In this document: positions 8,263-16,276 of the stretch, piece by piece
Position numbering within the stretch: position 1 is the stretch's first letter
How the letters are laid out: each line of letters begins with the position of its first letter
Assembly (NCBI GenBank): GCA_020025635.1
Contig: JAHHRU010000003.1
Location: 83,219-147,218 of the forward strand
DNA from: Allofournierella sp.
Lineage (GTDB): Bacteria > Bacillota > Clostridia > Oscillospirales > Ruminococcaceae
DNA length: 64,000 bases
Direction: 5' to 3'
Notes under the pieces: generated by a model
What the model was told of the DNA's origin: nothing
Database searches by the model: none
The model's input: only the letters and a program-made list of their open reading frames with translations
Translations under genes and position numbers: made by a program

Positions 8263-9447
8263 ATGGAAGTAAACACCCCCGAAATCAAAACAGCTTCTCT
8301 GAGAGAAAACAACGTTAAAACTGTCATGCGCTGCCTGCGGAAATGCGGTCCGCTCTCCAGAAGTGAGATTTGCGACAAAACGCAGATTTCAAAGCCGACC
8401 GCTACGCGGGTGATCAATGCGCTGATTTCCGATGGATGGCTGGAAGAGCTCAACAGCATCAAAACCGCCAGAGGACGTCACCCCATTGAACTGGACATCC
8501 GCCCTGATGCCGCATACAGCTTCGGCGTTAATATTTCCAAAACACACCTGAGCATCGCACTTGTGGATCTGAAGCTGAACATTGTAGATACCTTCAAGGC
8601 TTCCATCCGGAACCTGGAACATGTGGACCAGTTTTTGAAACTGATCGCAGATACGATTTTGGATATGCAGCAGCGCAATCATATCCCGAATGAAAAAATT
8701 CTCGGAATCGGAGTCGGAGCTCCCGGCCTGATCGACACGCAGAATGGGGTCATGAAGGATTTTGCCCTTTGGGGCAAACTGCGCAACATTCCAATTTCCA
8801 GCTTTCTCAGTGAACACACCGCCTTTAAAACCAAGGTGGACAACAACTGCAATACCTGGCTTGCCGGTGAAATGTGGAACGGATATGCACAAGGCTGCAG
8901 CAATGCTTTGTTTATTTTAAACAGCGAAGGTATTGGCTGCGGCATTGCTGTGGACAATCTCATCCATAACATTTCGGGCGGTCTTGGCCATCTTTCGGTC
9001 AATTTTCGCGGCGACCTGTGTTACTGCGGCAGCCGCGGCTGCATCGAGACCTATTGCTCCACTGACAACATTGAACGCAAAGCAGAAGAAAAAATCAACG
9101 CTCTGTGCCGTACCGGAGGTTCCTGCCTCTATTCACTTCCCATTGATTTTAAAACGGTATGCCAGAGCATCGATAACGGCGATATGCTTTTTGCCAATAT
9201 CCTGCTGGAAGCAGCTTCTGCCCTTGCCTGCGGAATCGTCAGTCTGATCAAAATATTCCATCCGCAGATCATCATTCTTTCCGGCGCACTTTTTGAGGCA
9301 AGCGATTTTTATTACAACAATGTTGTGATGGAAATTCAAAGCCAGCTTTCCTTTAATGTCAGTTCTCCGCAAATCGTGCGGCGCAATGTAAGTGATGCTC
9401 TTTTTGAAATCGGTGCAGCAACTTTGATCCTGAAGGAACTTTTTTAA
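8263..9447 (+). CDS. ROK-family transcriptional repressor (NagC/XylR type)
   Basis: A 394-residue regulator with an N-terminal winged helix-turn-helix (about residues 10-60: NVKTVMRCLRKCGPLSRSEI, then TATRVINALISDGWLEE) joined to a ROK sugar-kinase-like domain. ROK hallmarks are GIGVGAPGLID and the zinc motif CYCGSRGCIETYCS (CxCGxxGCxExxxS). Such proteins sense a sugar or sugar phosphate and leave their operators. It sits inside the transport operon, 160 nt after the binding protein, and probably acts on the dyads at 6613-6656. Start ATG behind AAAGGCGG. Confidence 0.92.
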   Translation: MEVNTPEIKTASLRENNVKTVMRCLRKCGPLSRSEICDKTQISKPTATRVINALISDGWLEELNSIKTARGRHPIELDIRPDAAYSFGVNISKTHLSIALVDLKLNIVDTFKASIRNLEHVDQFLKLIADTILDMQQRNHIPNEKILGIGVGAPGLIDTQNGVMKDFALWGKLRNIPISSFLSEHTAFKTKVDNNCNTWLAGEMWNGYAQGCSNALFILNSEGIGCGIAVDNLIHNISGGLGHLSVNFRGDLCYCGSRGCIETYCSTDNIERKAEEKINALCRTGGSCLYSLPIDFKTVCQSIDNGDMLFANILLEAASALACGIVSLIKIFHPQIIILSGALFEASDFYYNNVVMEIQSQLSFNVSSPQIVRRNVSDALFEIGAATLILKELF

Positions 9448-9478
9448 AACATTCTCTCTTACAAAACGGAGTTGCACA

Positions 9479-10270
9479 ATGAAAAAAGAAAATGCTTTGT
9501 ATAAATACCGTTTTCTGATCGCGTCCGTATTAACCGTTCTTCTTTTCATTGCATTATGGGCGTTTGTCGTAGAATCCGGTCTTGTATCAACGAAATATCT
9601 TCCTGCCCCCCGGCAGATCCTGAGCACGTTTGTCCAAAAGCTCACGGACCCAAAGCCTGAAGGCTCGACCCTGATCACCAACATCCTTTCCAGCATCAAA
9701 GTGGCAACGGTAGGCTTTCTGATCGCCGTTGTGCTGGGAATCACACTCGGCCTGTTTATGGGCTGGTACACTCCTGTTGAAAAATTTGTAAAACCTGTTT
9801 TCGAGATCATCCGCCCCATTCCGCCGGTAGCCTGGATCCCGATCACGATCATGCTGTTCGGCATCGGCTTCAAAGCCAAGGCCTTTATCATTTTCTTCGG
9901 CGGATTCATTCCGTGCGTCATCAACGCATACACCGGCATTCAGCTCACGAACCGCACCCTGATCAACGTTGCAAAAACATATGGTGCCAGCAGCTGGAAA
10001 ATTTTCTGGTCTGTGGGCCTTCCTTCTTCTGTGCAGATGATTTTTGCCGGTATCCGGATCGCGCTGGGTGTTTCCTGGATGACACTGGTTGCAGCAGAAA
10101 TGCTGGCAGCTGATTCGGGCCTGGGGTACATGATTTTGATGGGCAGACAGTTCGCTCGCCCGGATGTTATTGTTCTGGGCATGCTGATCATTGGCGGCAT
10201 CGGAGCACTTCTCTCGTTTATCCTGACCCGCCTGGAGCACAAATTTGAACACTGGAGGGAGAAAAGATGA
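9479..10270 (+). CDS. ABC transporter permease 1 (SsuC/TauC-like)
   Basis: A 263-residue integral membrane subunit of the NMT1-type importer. About six helices; the MetI-type core has the SIKVATVGFLIAVVLGITLG entry, the signature EIIRPIPPVAWIPI and an EAA-like loop (INVAKTYGASSWKIFWSVGLP) for docking an ATPase. Its stop overlaps the next permease start by 4 nt (ATGA). Two related but non-identical permeases in tandem imply a heterodimeric membrane pore. Confidence 0.93.
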   Translation: MKKENALYKYRFLIASVLTVLLFIALWAFVVESGLVSTKYLPAPRQILSTFVQKLTDPKPEGSTLITNILSSIKVATVGFLIAVVLGITLGLFMGWYTPVEKFVKPVFEIIRPIPPVAWIPITIMLFGIGFKAKAFIIFFGGFIPCVINAYTGIQLTNRTLINVAKTYGASSWKIFWSVGLPSSVQMIFAGIRIALGVSWMTLVAAEMLAADSGLGYMILMGRQFARPDVIVLGMLIIGGIGALLSFILTRLEHKFEHWREKR

Positions 10271-11064
10271 CTGAAAATATCGAAAAAAGAACTCCCGCAA
10301 AGAAAGCATTCTATTTTCTTCTTTCCGTTCTTTCAATCGTACTTCTCATTGCCGGCTGGGCGCTGCTTGCCAAGGCAAAGCCCTATCTTTTCCCCAGCCC
10401 GGCGCGTGTATGGGACCGCTTTATCCTGATTCTTGAAAAGCCCACCGGACGATATCCCCTGTATATCCATATTCTGGACAGCCTTAAGCGTGTTGGCATT
10501 GCCGTTGGCCTTGCCAGTGTTTTGGGCATCATGCTGGGTGTGCTTCTCGGCTGGAGCAAATGGTTCTCTGCAACGATCGGTGTTATTTTTGAGATTCTGC
10601 GCCCCATCCCCCCGCTTGCCTGGATCCCTCTGATCACGATCTGGTTCGGCATCGGTGAATTCCCGAAAATCCTGATCGTGTTTATCGGCACCTTCTTCAA
10701 CGTCGTTGTGAACACTTCCACCGGCGTTAAAATGGTGGATAAGCTTCAGCTCGATGTGGGACGCATTTTCCAGGCCAACCAGTTTCAGCTTTTGAAGGAG
10801 ATCGTTCTGCCCGCTTCGCTGCCTGCCATCTTTGCAGGCATCCGCGTTGCGCTTGGCGCCGGCTGGGCGGTCGTTCTTGCCGCTGAAATGCTTGGCTCTC
10901 AAACCGGTGTCGGTTATTTGATCACCCTCGGCAACGATATTGGTGATACTGCGCTGATTTTCGTCAGCATGATTATTATCGGCGTGATCGGAGCTCTGCT
11001 CTCTTCTCTTGCCACTTTTATTGAAAGGAGGCTTTGCCCATGGATGGCCGGACAGCAAAGCTGA
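10267..11064 (+). CDS. ABC transporter permease 2 (SsuC/TauC-like)
   Basis: A 265-residue paralogue of the preceding permease, with matching landmarks: EILRPIPPLAWIPLITIWFG, the docking loop DVGRIFQANQFQLLKEIVLP, and AAEMLGSQTGVGYLI. Its start overlaps the upstream stop (ATGA), and its end overlaps the ATPase gene that follows, so translation of the membrane and ATPase subunits is likely coupled. It pairs with permease 1. Confidence 0.93.
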   Translation: MTENIEKRTPAKKAFYFLLSVLSIVLLIAGWALLAKAKPYLFPSPARVWDRFILILEKPTGRYPLYIHILDSLKRVGIAVGLASVLGIMLGVLLGWSKWFSATIGVIFEILRPIPPLAWIPLITIWFGIGEFPKILIVFIGTFFNVVVNTSTGVKMVDKLQLDVGRIFQANQFQLLKEIVLPASLPAIFAGIRVALGAGWAVVLAAEMLGSQTGVGYLITLGNDIGDTALIFVSMIIIGVIGALLSSLATFIERRLCPWMAGQQS

Positions 11065-11801
11065 CACTGAAACACATTTCCAAAACCTTTTATGATCACA
11101 AAAAAGCTCTTCCCACCATTTCCGATGTGAGCTTTGAAGTATACAACAATGAGTTTCTTGTAATTCTCGGCCCTGGCCTTTGCGGCAAAACAGTCCTTCT
11201 GAACACCGTTTCCGGTCTTGAAGAACCGACTTCCGGCCAGATTTTCCTTGACGGGCGGGAAATTCACGGTACAGATCCCAGCATTGGCATGGTATTTCAG
11301 AAAAAAGCGATCCTGCCTTGGAAAACCGTTATGCAGAATGTTGAATTCGGCCCTAAAATGCGCGGTGTTCCCAAAGCCGAGCGTCGGGCCGCTGCTCAGA
11401 AATTCATCGACCTGGTCGGCCTTCAGGGCTTCGAAAATTCCTTTCCGCATGAACTTTCCGGCGGCATGAAGCAGCGTGTGGGCATTGCGCGTGCCTACGC
11501 CAACGACCCGGAAATCCTTATTCTGGATGAGCCCTTCGGCGCTTTGGATGCGCAGACCCGCTATTCCATGCAGGACGAGATCATCCGCGTTTGGAAAAGC
11601 GAAAAGAAAACCATTATTTTCGTCACCAATAACATCGAAGAGGCTCTCTATTTGGGCGATCGCATTGTCCTGCTTTCCAAGCAGCCTGCGACAGTCAAGG
11701 AAATTTACAACATTGATCTTCCTCGCCCCCGAGATATGTTGTCCCATGAATTCCTGGAACTTCGTGAGAAGATTTCCTCAAACATGGATATCACCGTGTA
11801 A
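11040..11801 (+). CDS. ABC transporter ATPase 1 (SsuB-like, switch histidine replaced)
   Basis: A 253-residue nucleotide-binding subunit. ATG 11040 is 8 nt after AAAGGAGG; an in-frame TTG at 11034 is less well placed. Walker A reads GPGLCGKT (residues 44-51), a variant of the usual GPSGCGKS/T. Q-loop Q87, a canonical signature LSGGMKQR (139-146) and Walker B ILILDEP (E164) are present. The switch (H-loop) histidine is asparagine (FVTNN, N197), which usually impairs hydrolysis at that protein's own site. Its intact signature can still complete the ATP site of ATPase 2, whose signature is the one that is degenerate. Confidence 0.92.
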   Translation: MDGRTAKLTLKHISKTFYDHKKALPTISDVSFEVYNNEFLVILGPGLCGKTVLLNTVSGLEEPTSGQIFLDGREIHGTDPSIGMVFQKKAILPWKTVMQNVEFGPKMRGVPKAERRAAAQKFIDLVGLQGFENSFPHELSGGMKQRVGIARAYANDPEILILDEPFGALDAQTRYSMQDEIIRVWKSEKKTIIFVTNNIEEALYLGDRIVLLSKQPATVKEIYNIDLPRPRDMLSHEFLELREKISSNMDITV

Positions 11802-11815
11802 TGGAGGTGTGAACT

Positions 11816-12559
11816 GTGGAAGAAAATGTTAAAATCAAGGTTGAAAATCTCACCAAAAAATACGGAGATCTTTTGGTTCTGGACGACCTTTCCTTCAATA
11901 TCAAAAAAGGTGAGTTTGTCTGCGTTGTGGGCCCGACCGGCTGTGGCAAAACCACCTTTCTGAACCTGCTTTCCTGCCTGATCGAACCCACTCAGGGCCA
12001 GATCCTGATCGACGGGGTCCCTGCAGATCCCAAAAAGCATGATATTGCATTCGTTTTTCAGGAGCCGTCTTCGTTCCCCTGGCTCAATGTGAAAGACAAC
12101 ATTGAGTTCGGCATGAAAATGAAAGAATGGCCCAAAGAGAAGCGGGAGAAGCGCGCAGATGAGATCCTGAAGCTGATGGGCCTTGAGGATTTTGCCAACG
12201 CCTATCCCAGCCAGCTGTCTGTCAGCACAGAGCAGCGCATGGTCATCGGCCGTGCCTTTGCAATGAATCCGGATTTGCTGCTTATGGATGAGCCCTACGG
12301 CCAGATGGACATTAAGATGCGTTTTTATCTTGAGGACGAAGTCATCCGTCTCTGGAAGGAAACCGGCACCACTGTTATCTTCATCACCCACAACATCGAG
12401 GAAGCCGTTTATCTGGCACAGAAGATTTTGATCCTCACCAACAAACCCGCTAAGATCAAAGAAGAACTGCCGATCGATCTGCCGCATCCGCGCAATGTCA
12501 GCGATGATGAATTCATCCGGCTGCGCAAGTATGTAACCGACCAGATCAAGTGGTGGTAA
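11816..12559 (+). CDS. ABC transporter ATPase 2 (SsuB-like, degenerate signature motif)
   Basis: A 247-residue partner of ATPase 1; GTG start behind GGAGGTG, 14 nt after the preceding stop. Walker A GPTGCGKT (39-46), Q82, Walker B LLLMDEP (E159) and the switch histidine (ITHN, H192) are all canonical. The signature is LSVSTEQR (134-141) instead of LSGGMKQR, and the D-loop is GQMD. In an ABC dimer each ATP lies between one subunit's Walker A/H-loop and the other's signature. The pair therefore forms one fully canonical site (this Walker A plus ATPase 1's LSGGM) and one doubly degenerate site. Confidence 0.92.
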   Translation: MEENVKIKVENLTKKYGDLLVLDDLSFNIKKGEFVCVVGPTGCGKTTFLNLLSCLIEPTQGQILIDGVPADPKKHDIAFVFQEPSSFPWLNVKDNIEFGMKMKEWPKEKREKRADEILKLMGLEDFANAYPSQLSVSTEQRMVIGRAFAMNPDLLLMDEPYGQMDIKMRFYLEDEVIRLWKETGTTVIFITHNIEEAVYLAQKILILTNKPAKIKEELPIDLPHPRNVSDDEFIRLRKYVTDQIKWW

Positions 12560-12669
12560 CCCTTGCGGCGCTGTCAGGCAGAGATTTTTTCTCTGCACTT
12601 GCGCCTTTCAGAAGATTTCTTCGCATTTTCTTATTTGAATTCTGATCGTATAAAGGAGGCTCATCTCTC

Positions 12670-14175
12670 GTGAACAAGCAATTCATCCTCATCATGGCAG
12701 ATACCGTCCGCACCGATATGCTGGGCTGCTATGGCAACAAGGCCATGAAGACCCCCAACATCGACAAGCTCTGTGAGGAAGGCATCCGCTATGACACCGC
12801 ATACAGCTGCCAGCCGGTGTGCGGCCCTGCCCGCAGCGCCATCTTCACCGGTGTATTCCCCCACTCCAACGGCATGGTGGCGAATTCTCTGCCGCTGGGT
12901 GACAACGTGAAGACCATCGGCCAGCGGCTCACCGATAACGGCATCCACTGCGGTTATGTGGGCAAATGGCATCTGGACGGCGGCGACTACTTTGGAAACG
13001 GCCGCTGCCCGGAAGGCTTTGACGAAAAATACTGGTACGATATGCGCTGCTATCTGGAGGAGCTTTCTGAGGAAGACCGGCTGCGCAGCCGCCAGAGCAA
13101 GACCGCTTTTGACGAAGACTGGACCGAGGACATGACCTATGCCCACCGCTGCAGCGACCGCGCCCTGCAGTTTTTGGCCGACAATAAAGACACCGACTTC
13201 TTCCTCACCGTCTCTTACGATGAGCCTCACGGCCCCTGCCTGTGCCCCGCGCCCTTCAACACCATGTACGACGGCGTGACGATGCCGGACAGCAAAAACT
13301 ATGCCGATGATCTGAGCCAGAAGCCCTTCATGCAGACCCTTTGGGCCGGCAGGGATGCTTCCGCCGATCCGGATGACCTGCACATTGCCAGCACCGGCCT
13401 GAGCCTGTTCCTGGGCTGCAACAGCTTCATGGACTATGAAATGGGCCGTGTGATGGAGGTGATCAACCGGGATTTCCCCGATGCCATCGTGGTGTTCACC
13501 TCTGACCACGGCGATATGCTGGGCAACCACCGGGTGCAGATGAAGAACTCCTCCATGTACAAGGAGATCGCCAACATCCCCATGATCATCCGCGGCGGTG
13601 CAAAGGGCAAGGTGGTCACCGCCCCCGCTTCTCACATCGACCTGGTGCCCACCATCATGGATTACATGGGCCTGCCCATTCCCCGCATCCTGGAAGGCAA
13701 AAGCATGCTTCGGCAGATCTATGACCCGGAAGTTCGTGTGAACGATTATGTTCATACCGAGTTCACCCGCTATGAGGTGGACCATGACGGCTTCGGCGGC
13801 CTGCAAATGATGCGCGGCGTCACCGACGGCCGCTACAAGCTGGTGATCCACCTGTGCGACACCGACGAGTTCTACGATCTGGAAAAGGACCCTGATGAGG
13901 TGGAAAACCAGATCGACAGCGAAGCGTATGCCGCCGAGCGCAACCGCCTGCATGAGGCCCTTTTGGATCACATGAACGCCACCCGGGATGTATACCGGGG
14001 CTATCAGTGGGCCTGCCGGCCCTGGCGCCCCGACAAAAAGGCCATGTGGGAAAACGATGCCTACACCCGCCAGCGTGAAAACGAGGAATATGAGCCCCGT
14101 CAGCTGGACTACGACACCGGCTTGCCCATGAAAGAGGCAGTCCGCAGCAAAAAGCTTTACGACGCAAAGAAATAA
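12670..14175 (+). CDS. Type I (formylglycine) sulfatase, cytoplasmic
   Basis: A 501-residue hydrolase of sulfate esters. GTG start behind AAAGGAGG. Near the N-terminus are metal-binding D11 and the maturation motif C-G-P-A-R (C51), followed by SAIFTG, as in cysteine-type sulfatases where C is converted to formylglycine. Other family blocks are GKWHLDGGD, the EPHGPC segment and FTSDHGDMLGNH. There is no signal peptide, so it should act inside the cell on imported material. Anaerobes need a radical-SAM maturase (anSME) for this modification; none is in the window. Position at the end of the NMT1-type ABC/ROK operon suggests that its substrate is what the transporter brings in. The substrate cannot be named from sequence. 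Confidence 0.93.
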   Translation: MNKQFILIMADTVRTDMLGCYGNKAMKTPNIDKLCEEGIRYDTAYSCQPVCGPARSAIFTGVFPHSNGMVANSLPLGDNVKTIGQRLTDNGIHCGYVGKWHLDGGDYFGNGRCPEGFDEKYWYDMRCYLEELSEEDRLRSRQSKTAFDEDWTEDMTYAHRCSDRALQFLADNKDTDFFLTVSYDEPHGPCLCPAPFNTMYDGVTMPDSKNYADDLSQKPFMQTLWAGRDASADPDDLHIASTGLSLFLGCNSFMDYEMGRVMEVINRDFPDAIVVFTSDHGDMLGNHRVQMKNSSMYKEIANIPMIIRGGAKGKVVTAPASHIDLVPTIMDYMGLPIPRILEGKSMLRQIYDPEVRVNDYVHTEFTRYEVDHDGFGGLQMMRGVTDGRYKLVIHLCDTDEFYDLEKDPDEVENQIDSEAYAAERNRLHEALLDHMNATRDVYRGYQWACRPWRPDKKAMWENDAYTRQRENEEYEPRQLDYDTGLPMKEAVRSKKLYDAKK

Positions 14176-14189
14176 CATTCATCTCCCCG

Positions 14190-14223
14190 CCGGGGCCCTT
14201 CAAATGGGGGCCTCGGTTTTTTT
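14190..14223 (+). terminator. Terminator of the ABC/sulfatase operon
   Basis: Nine-bp stem (CCGGGGCCC / GGGCCTCGG, one G-T pair) with a 9-nt loop and seven Ts, 15 nt after the sulfatase stop. Confidence 0.75.
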
Positions 14224-14256
14224 GTCCCATTTTTATTGATAAACGATAAAAAATTC

Positions 14257-14285
14257 TTGATTTTCAGAAATTATCAGACTATAAT
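14257..14285 (+). promoter_or_regulatory. Promoter of the DUF2975/Xre cassette
   Basis: TTGATT (14257-14262), 17 nt, TATAAT (14280-14285), 33 nt before the start codon. Confidence 0.7.
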
Positions 14286-14317
14286 AAGGGCAAATCCAAC
14301 ATTCGGGAGGTCTTTTC

Positions 14318-14773
14318 ATGAAAAGCTCTGAGCCTGAATACAGCATCCGAATTGCCAAAGGCTGTATTTTTCTATTTGCCGCAGGGCTGGTGGTGCTGTG
14401 TGTGGGCGCACCCTGGTTCTTTGCTGCTTTTGTAAAACTGCGCAGCCCGTTTCTGGACGGAAAGCTGCCCTTGCTGCTTTTAACGACCTACACGGCGGCA
14501 GTACCGGCCGCCTGCGCCCTTTATTACCTGTACTGGCTGCTTTGCTCCATTGCGGCAAAACAGGTTTTCACCGGGCAGAATGCGGCCATTCTGGGCCGGC
14601 TCTCCGCCTGCTGCGCTTTGGCCTCGCTCATCTGCCTTGCCAGCACCTTCTATTATCTTTCCTTTGCGGTTCCGGCTGCCGCCGGGGCCTTCCTTGCACT
14701 GATCCTGTATGTGCTGCAAAGTGTGTTCCGGCAGGCAGTTGCCATAAAAAACGAAAACGACTACACCATTTGA
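14318..14773 (+). CDS. DUF2975-family membrane protein
   Basis: A 151-residue protein with four hydrophobic helices (about residues 15-37, 50-75, 90-115 and 120-140). Length, topology and the immediately following small Xre regulator match the common Firmicutes DUF2975/YozG pair. Function of DUF2975 is unknown. The ATG follows GGGAGG; it is the first gene of a four-gene cassette. Confidence 0.75.
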   Translation: MKSSEPEYSIRIAKGCIFLFAAGLVVLCVGAPWFFAAFVKLRSPFLDGKLPLLLLTTYTAAVPAACALYYLYWLLCSIAAKQVFTGQNAAILGRLSACCALASLICLASTFYYLSFAVPAAAGAFLALILYVLQSVFRQAVAIKNENDYTI

Positions 14774-14789
14774 GAAAGGACGTGTTCCC

Positions 14790-14996
14790 TTGCCCATTGT
14801 TGTGAACATCGATGTAATGATGGCAAAGCGGAAGATGAGTGCGGGCGAACTGGCCGAGCGCATCGGCATTACCCCCGCAAACCTGTCGATCCTGAAAAAC
14901 AACAAGGCCAAGGCCATCCGCTTCACCACGCTGGAAGCCCTGTGCAAAGCGCTGGACTGCAAGCCCGGTGATATCCTGGATTTTGAAGAGGACTGA
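14790..14996 (+). CDS. Small Xre/Cro-type DNA-binding protein (YozG-like)
   Basis: A 68-residue protein that is almost entirely one helix-turn-helix: MMAKRKMSAGELAERIGI, TPANLSILKNNKAKAIRF, TLEALCKALDCKPGDIL. The TTG start at 14790 is 9 nt after AAAGGA; a GTG at 14802 is also possible. It lies 16 nt after the DUF2975 gene. It probably represses the cassette, as proposed for this pair elsewhere; that is inference. Confidence 0.85.
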   Translation: MPIVVNIDVMMAKRKMSAGELAERIGITPANLSILKNNKAKAIRFTTLEALCKALDCKPGDILDFEED

Positions 14997-15082
14997 GCTT
15001 GTGACCATATTACTCCGCTGCTTGAGTGATTTCATCCCGGGCGGCACGCCTGCCGCCTTCCAAAACAGAAAGGCAGTTCCCC

Positions 15083-15515
15083 ATGAAAAAAACAAAAATC
15101 AGTCTTTTTTCTTTGCATCTCCCTGGCCGTTCTTTTGGCGTTTTTCGGCTTTTTCATCCGGCAGCAGCCTCGGTGGATTTTTCGGCAAAACAAGGCTGCT
15201 CTGGAGGCTGTGATTGCCGAATATGAGCAAACCGGCACCTTTTCCGTGCCGGAGCTTCCGGGCATCAAGACCGCAAATGTGTGGGGCACTGACCCCTTCA
15301 TTGTGGAATTTTGCACAGGCGGGTTCGGCCTTGCCCCCGCCTCGGTTTACAGAGGTTTTTACTACTCGCAGAACGGCAAGCCCGCCGCTTTCCAAAACGG
15401 CCCTCAGACCCTTGTGCCCACAGAGGACGGCTGGGAATGGTCCGGCCCCGGTGACAACGGCGGCACCACACGGCATCTGGAAGGCAGCTGGTTTCTTTTC
15501 GAAGCGCATTTCTGA
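15083..15515 (+). pseudogene. Small membrane-anchored protein with an apparent frameshift
   Basis: The ATG at 15083 (after AGAAAGGCAG) opens MKKTKISLF and then leaves the coding frame at a run of six Ts (15105-15110). Removing one T joins it to FLCISLAVLLAFFGFFIRQQPRW, a good N-terminal membrane helix, and then to an open frame that runs to 15515 (about 140 residues in total, including GGFGLAPASVYRGFYYS and the C-terminal WSGPGDNGGTTRHLEG). Without the correction only a TTG start at 15135 would work, cutting the helix in half. It could be a sequencing error, a real inactivation or slippage. I do not recognise the family. Confidence 0.6.
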
Positions 15516-15533
15516 AAAAAGGAGGAATATTTT

Positions 15534-15833
15534 ATGAGTTTTATGTTTTATCTGAATGCTGCCCTGGGCATTGGTTTTTCCGCCTGGGCTTTGGGTATTT
15601 TCGCGATCCTTTTAAAAAAAGAGGCATCTTCCCGTTTGGTTTCTGTTTTCAGCTTTGCCCTTTGCATGGGGGCTTTGCTCTGCCCCCTGCTGGGCCTTCA
15701 ACAGCTGGAAAAGCTGGATGCCTTTTCACAGCTTTATGACCTCACCACCGGCCTTGTTTTCGGGGCAGCGGTGCTGATTTTGGTTACGCTGGCGCTCAAC
15801 TGCTTTGCCCTTTTCCGCCGCAGGAAACACTGA
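15534..15833 (+). CDS. Small membrane protein, unknown function
   Basis: A 99-residue protein with three hydrophobic helices (about 5-28, 36-54 and 68-92) and a basic tail FRRRKH, so the C-terminus should be cytoplasmic. AAAGGAGG precedes the ATG by 8 nt. It is the last gene of the DUF2975/Xre cassette. No family recognised. Confidence 0.75.
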   Translation: MSFMFYLNAALGIGFSAWALGIFAILLKKEASSRLVSVFSFALCMGALLCPLLGLQQLEKLDAFSQLYDLTTGLVFGAAVLILVTLALNCFALFRRRKH

Positions 15834-15905
15834 TTTTTTCCGTTTCAGGCCTTGAAAAAAACGATATTTTTTCGTTTTTTTGGTATATTCTTGAAAAATT
15901 CCCTC

Positions 15906-15934
15906 TTGACAAACCCTTTTTGCAGGTTTATTAT
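15906..15934 (+). promoter_or_regulatory. Promoter of the T-box/met operon
   Basis: TTGACA (15906-15911), 17 nt, TATTAT (15929-15934); transcription would start near 15941, just ahead of T-box Stem I. Confidence 0.8.
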
Positions 15935-15940
15935 ATGTGC

Positions 15941-16246
15941 ATATTCGAAAGACATTGAAGAGAAGAGTAAGCTTCTGGCATCGTTTCTTCTTAGAGAGCC
16001 CGGTCAGGTGAAAGCGGGTAAGGAACAGGAAGCTGAACATGGCCTCTGAGTCGTGCGGATGAATGGCAAGAGCTTTGAATCCGCAACGGGTGCGCCCGTT
16101 AAAGCGCCGGACTGTAATCAGGTTTTCTCCTGCCGCAGTTTTCAAGGCCGCTCTCCGTGAGGGGATCGGTAAACCAAGGTGGTACCACGAAGCTTTTTAG
16201 AAGGCTCTCGTCCTTGCTGTATACGCAAAGGACGAGAGCCTTTTTT
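15941..16246 (+). promoter_or_regulatory. T-box riboswitch (probable methionine specificity) ahead of metNIQ
   Basis: A tRNA-sensing leader that reads through its terminator when the cognate tRNA is uncharged. Stem I begins with GAAGAGTAA. The apical Stem I blocks are present (AGAGAG at about 15993, GGTGAAAGC near 16007). The 14-nt T-box AAGGTGGTACCACG is at 16176-16189 and a strong terminator follows. The specifier loop near 16035-16041 contains GAACATGG; reading AUG at 16039-16041 gives methionine, which agrees with the methionine-importer genes downstream. The specifier call rests on position and context, not on a folded model. Confidence 0.93.
16203..16246 (+). terminator. Regulated terminator of the T-box leader
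   Basis: Thirteen-bp stem (GGCTCTCGTCCTT / AAGGACGAGAGCC) followed by six Ts, directly after the T-box sequence whose 5' half would form the competing antiterminator. Confidence 0.92.
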
Positions 16247-16276
16247 GTTTTGCATTTTTAGGAGTGAAACGCTGTT

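Noticed and set aside
12578..12596. Terminator between ATPase 2 and the sulfatase
   Set aside because: GCAGAG/CTCTGC hairpin has Ts in the loop but none after the stem; it probably does not separate the sulfatase from the operon.
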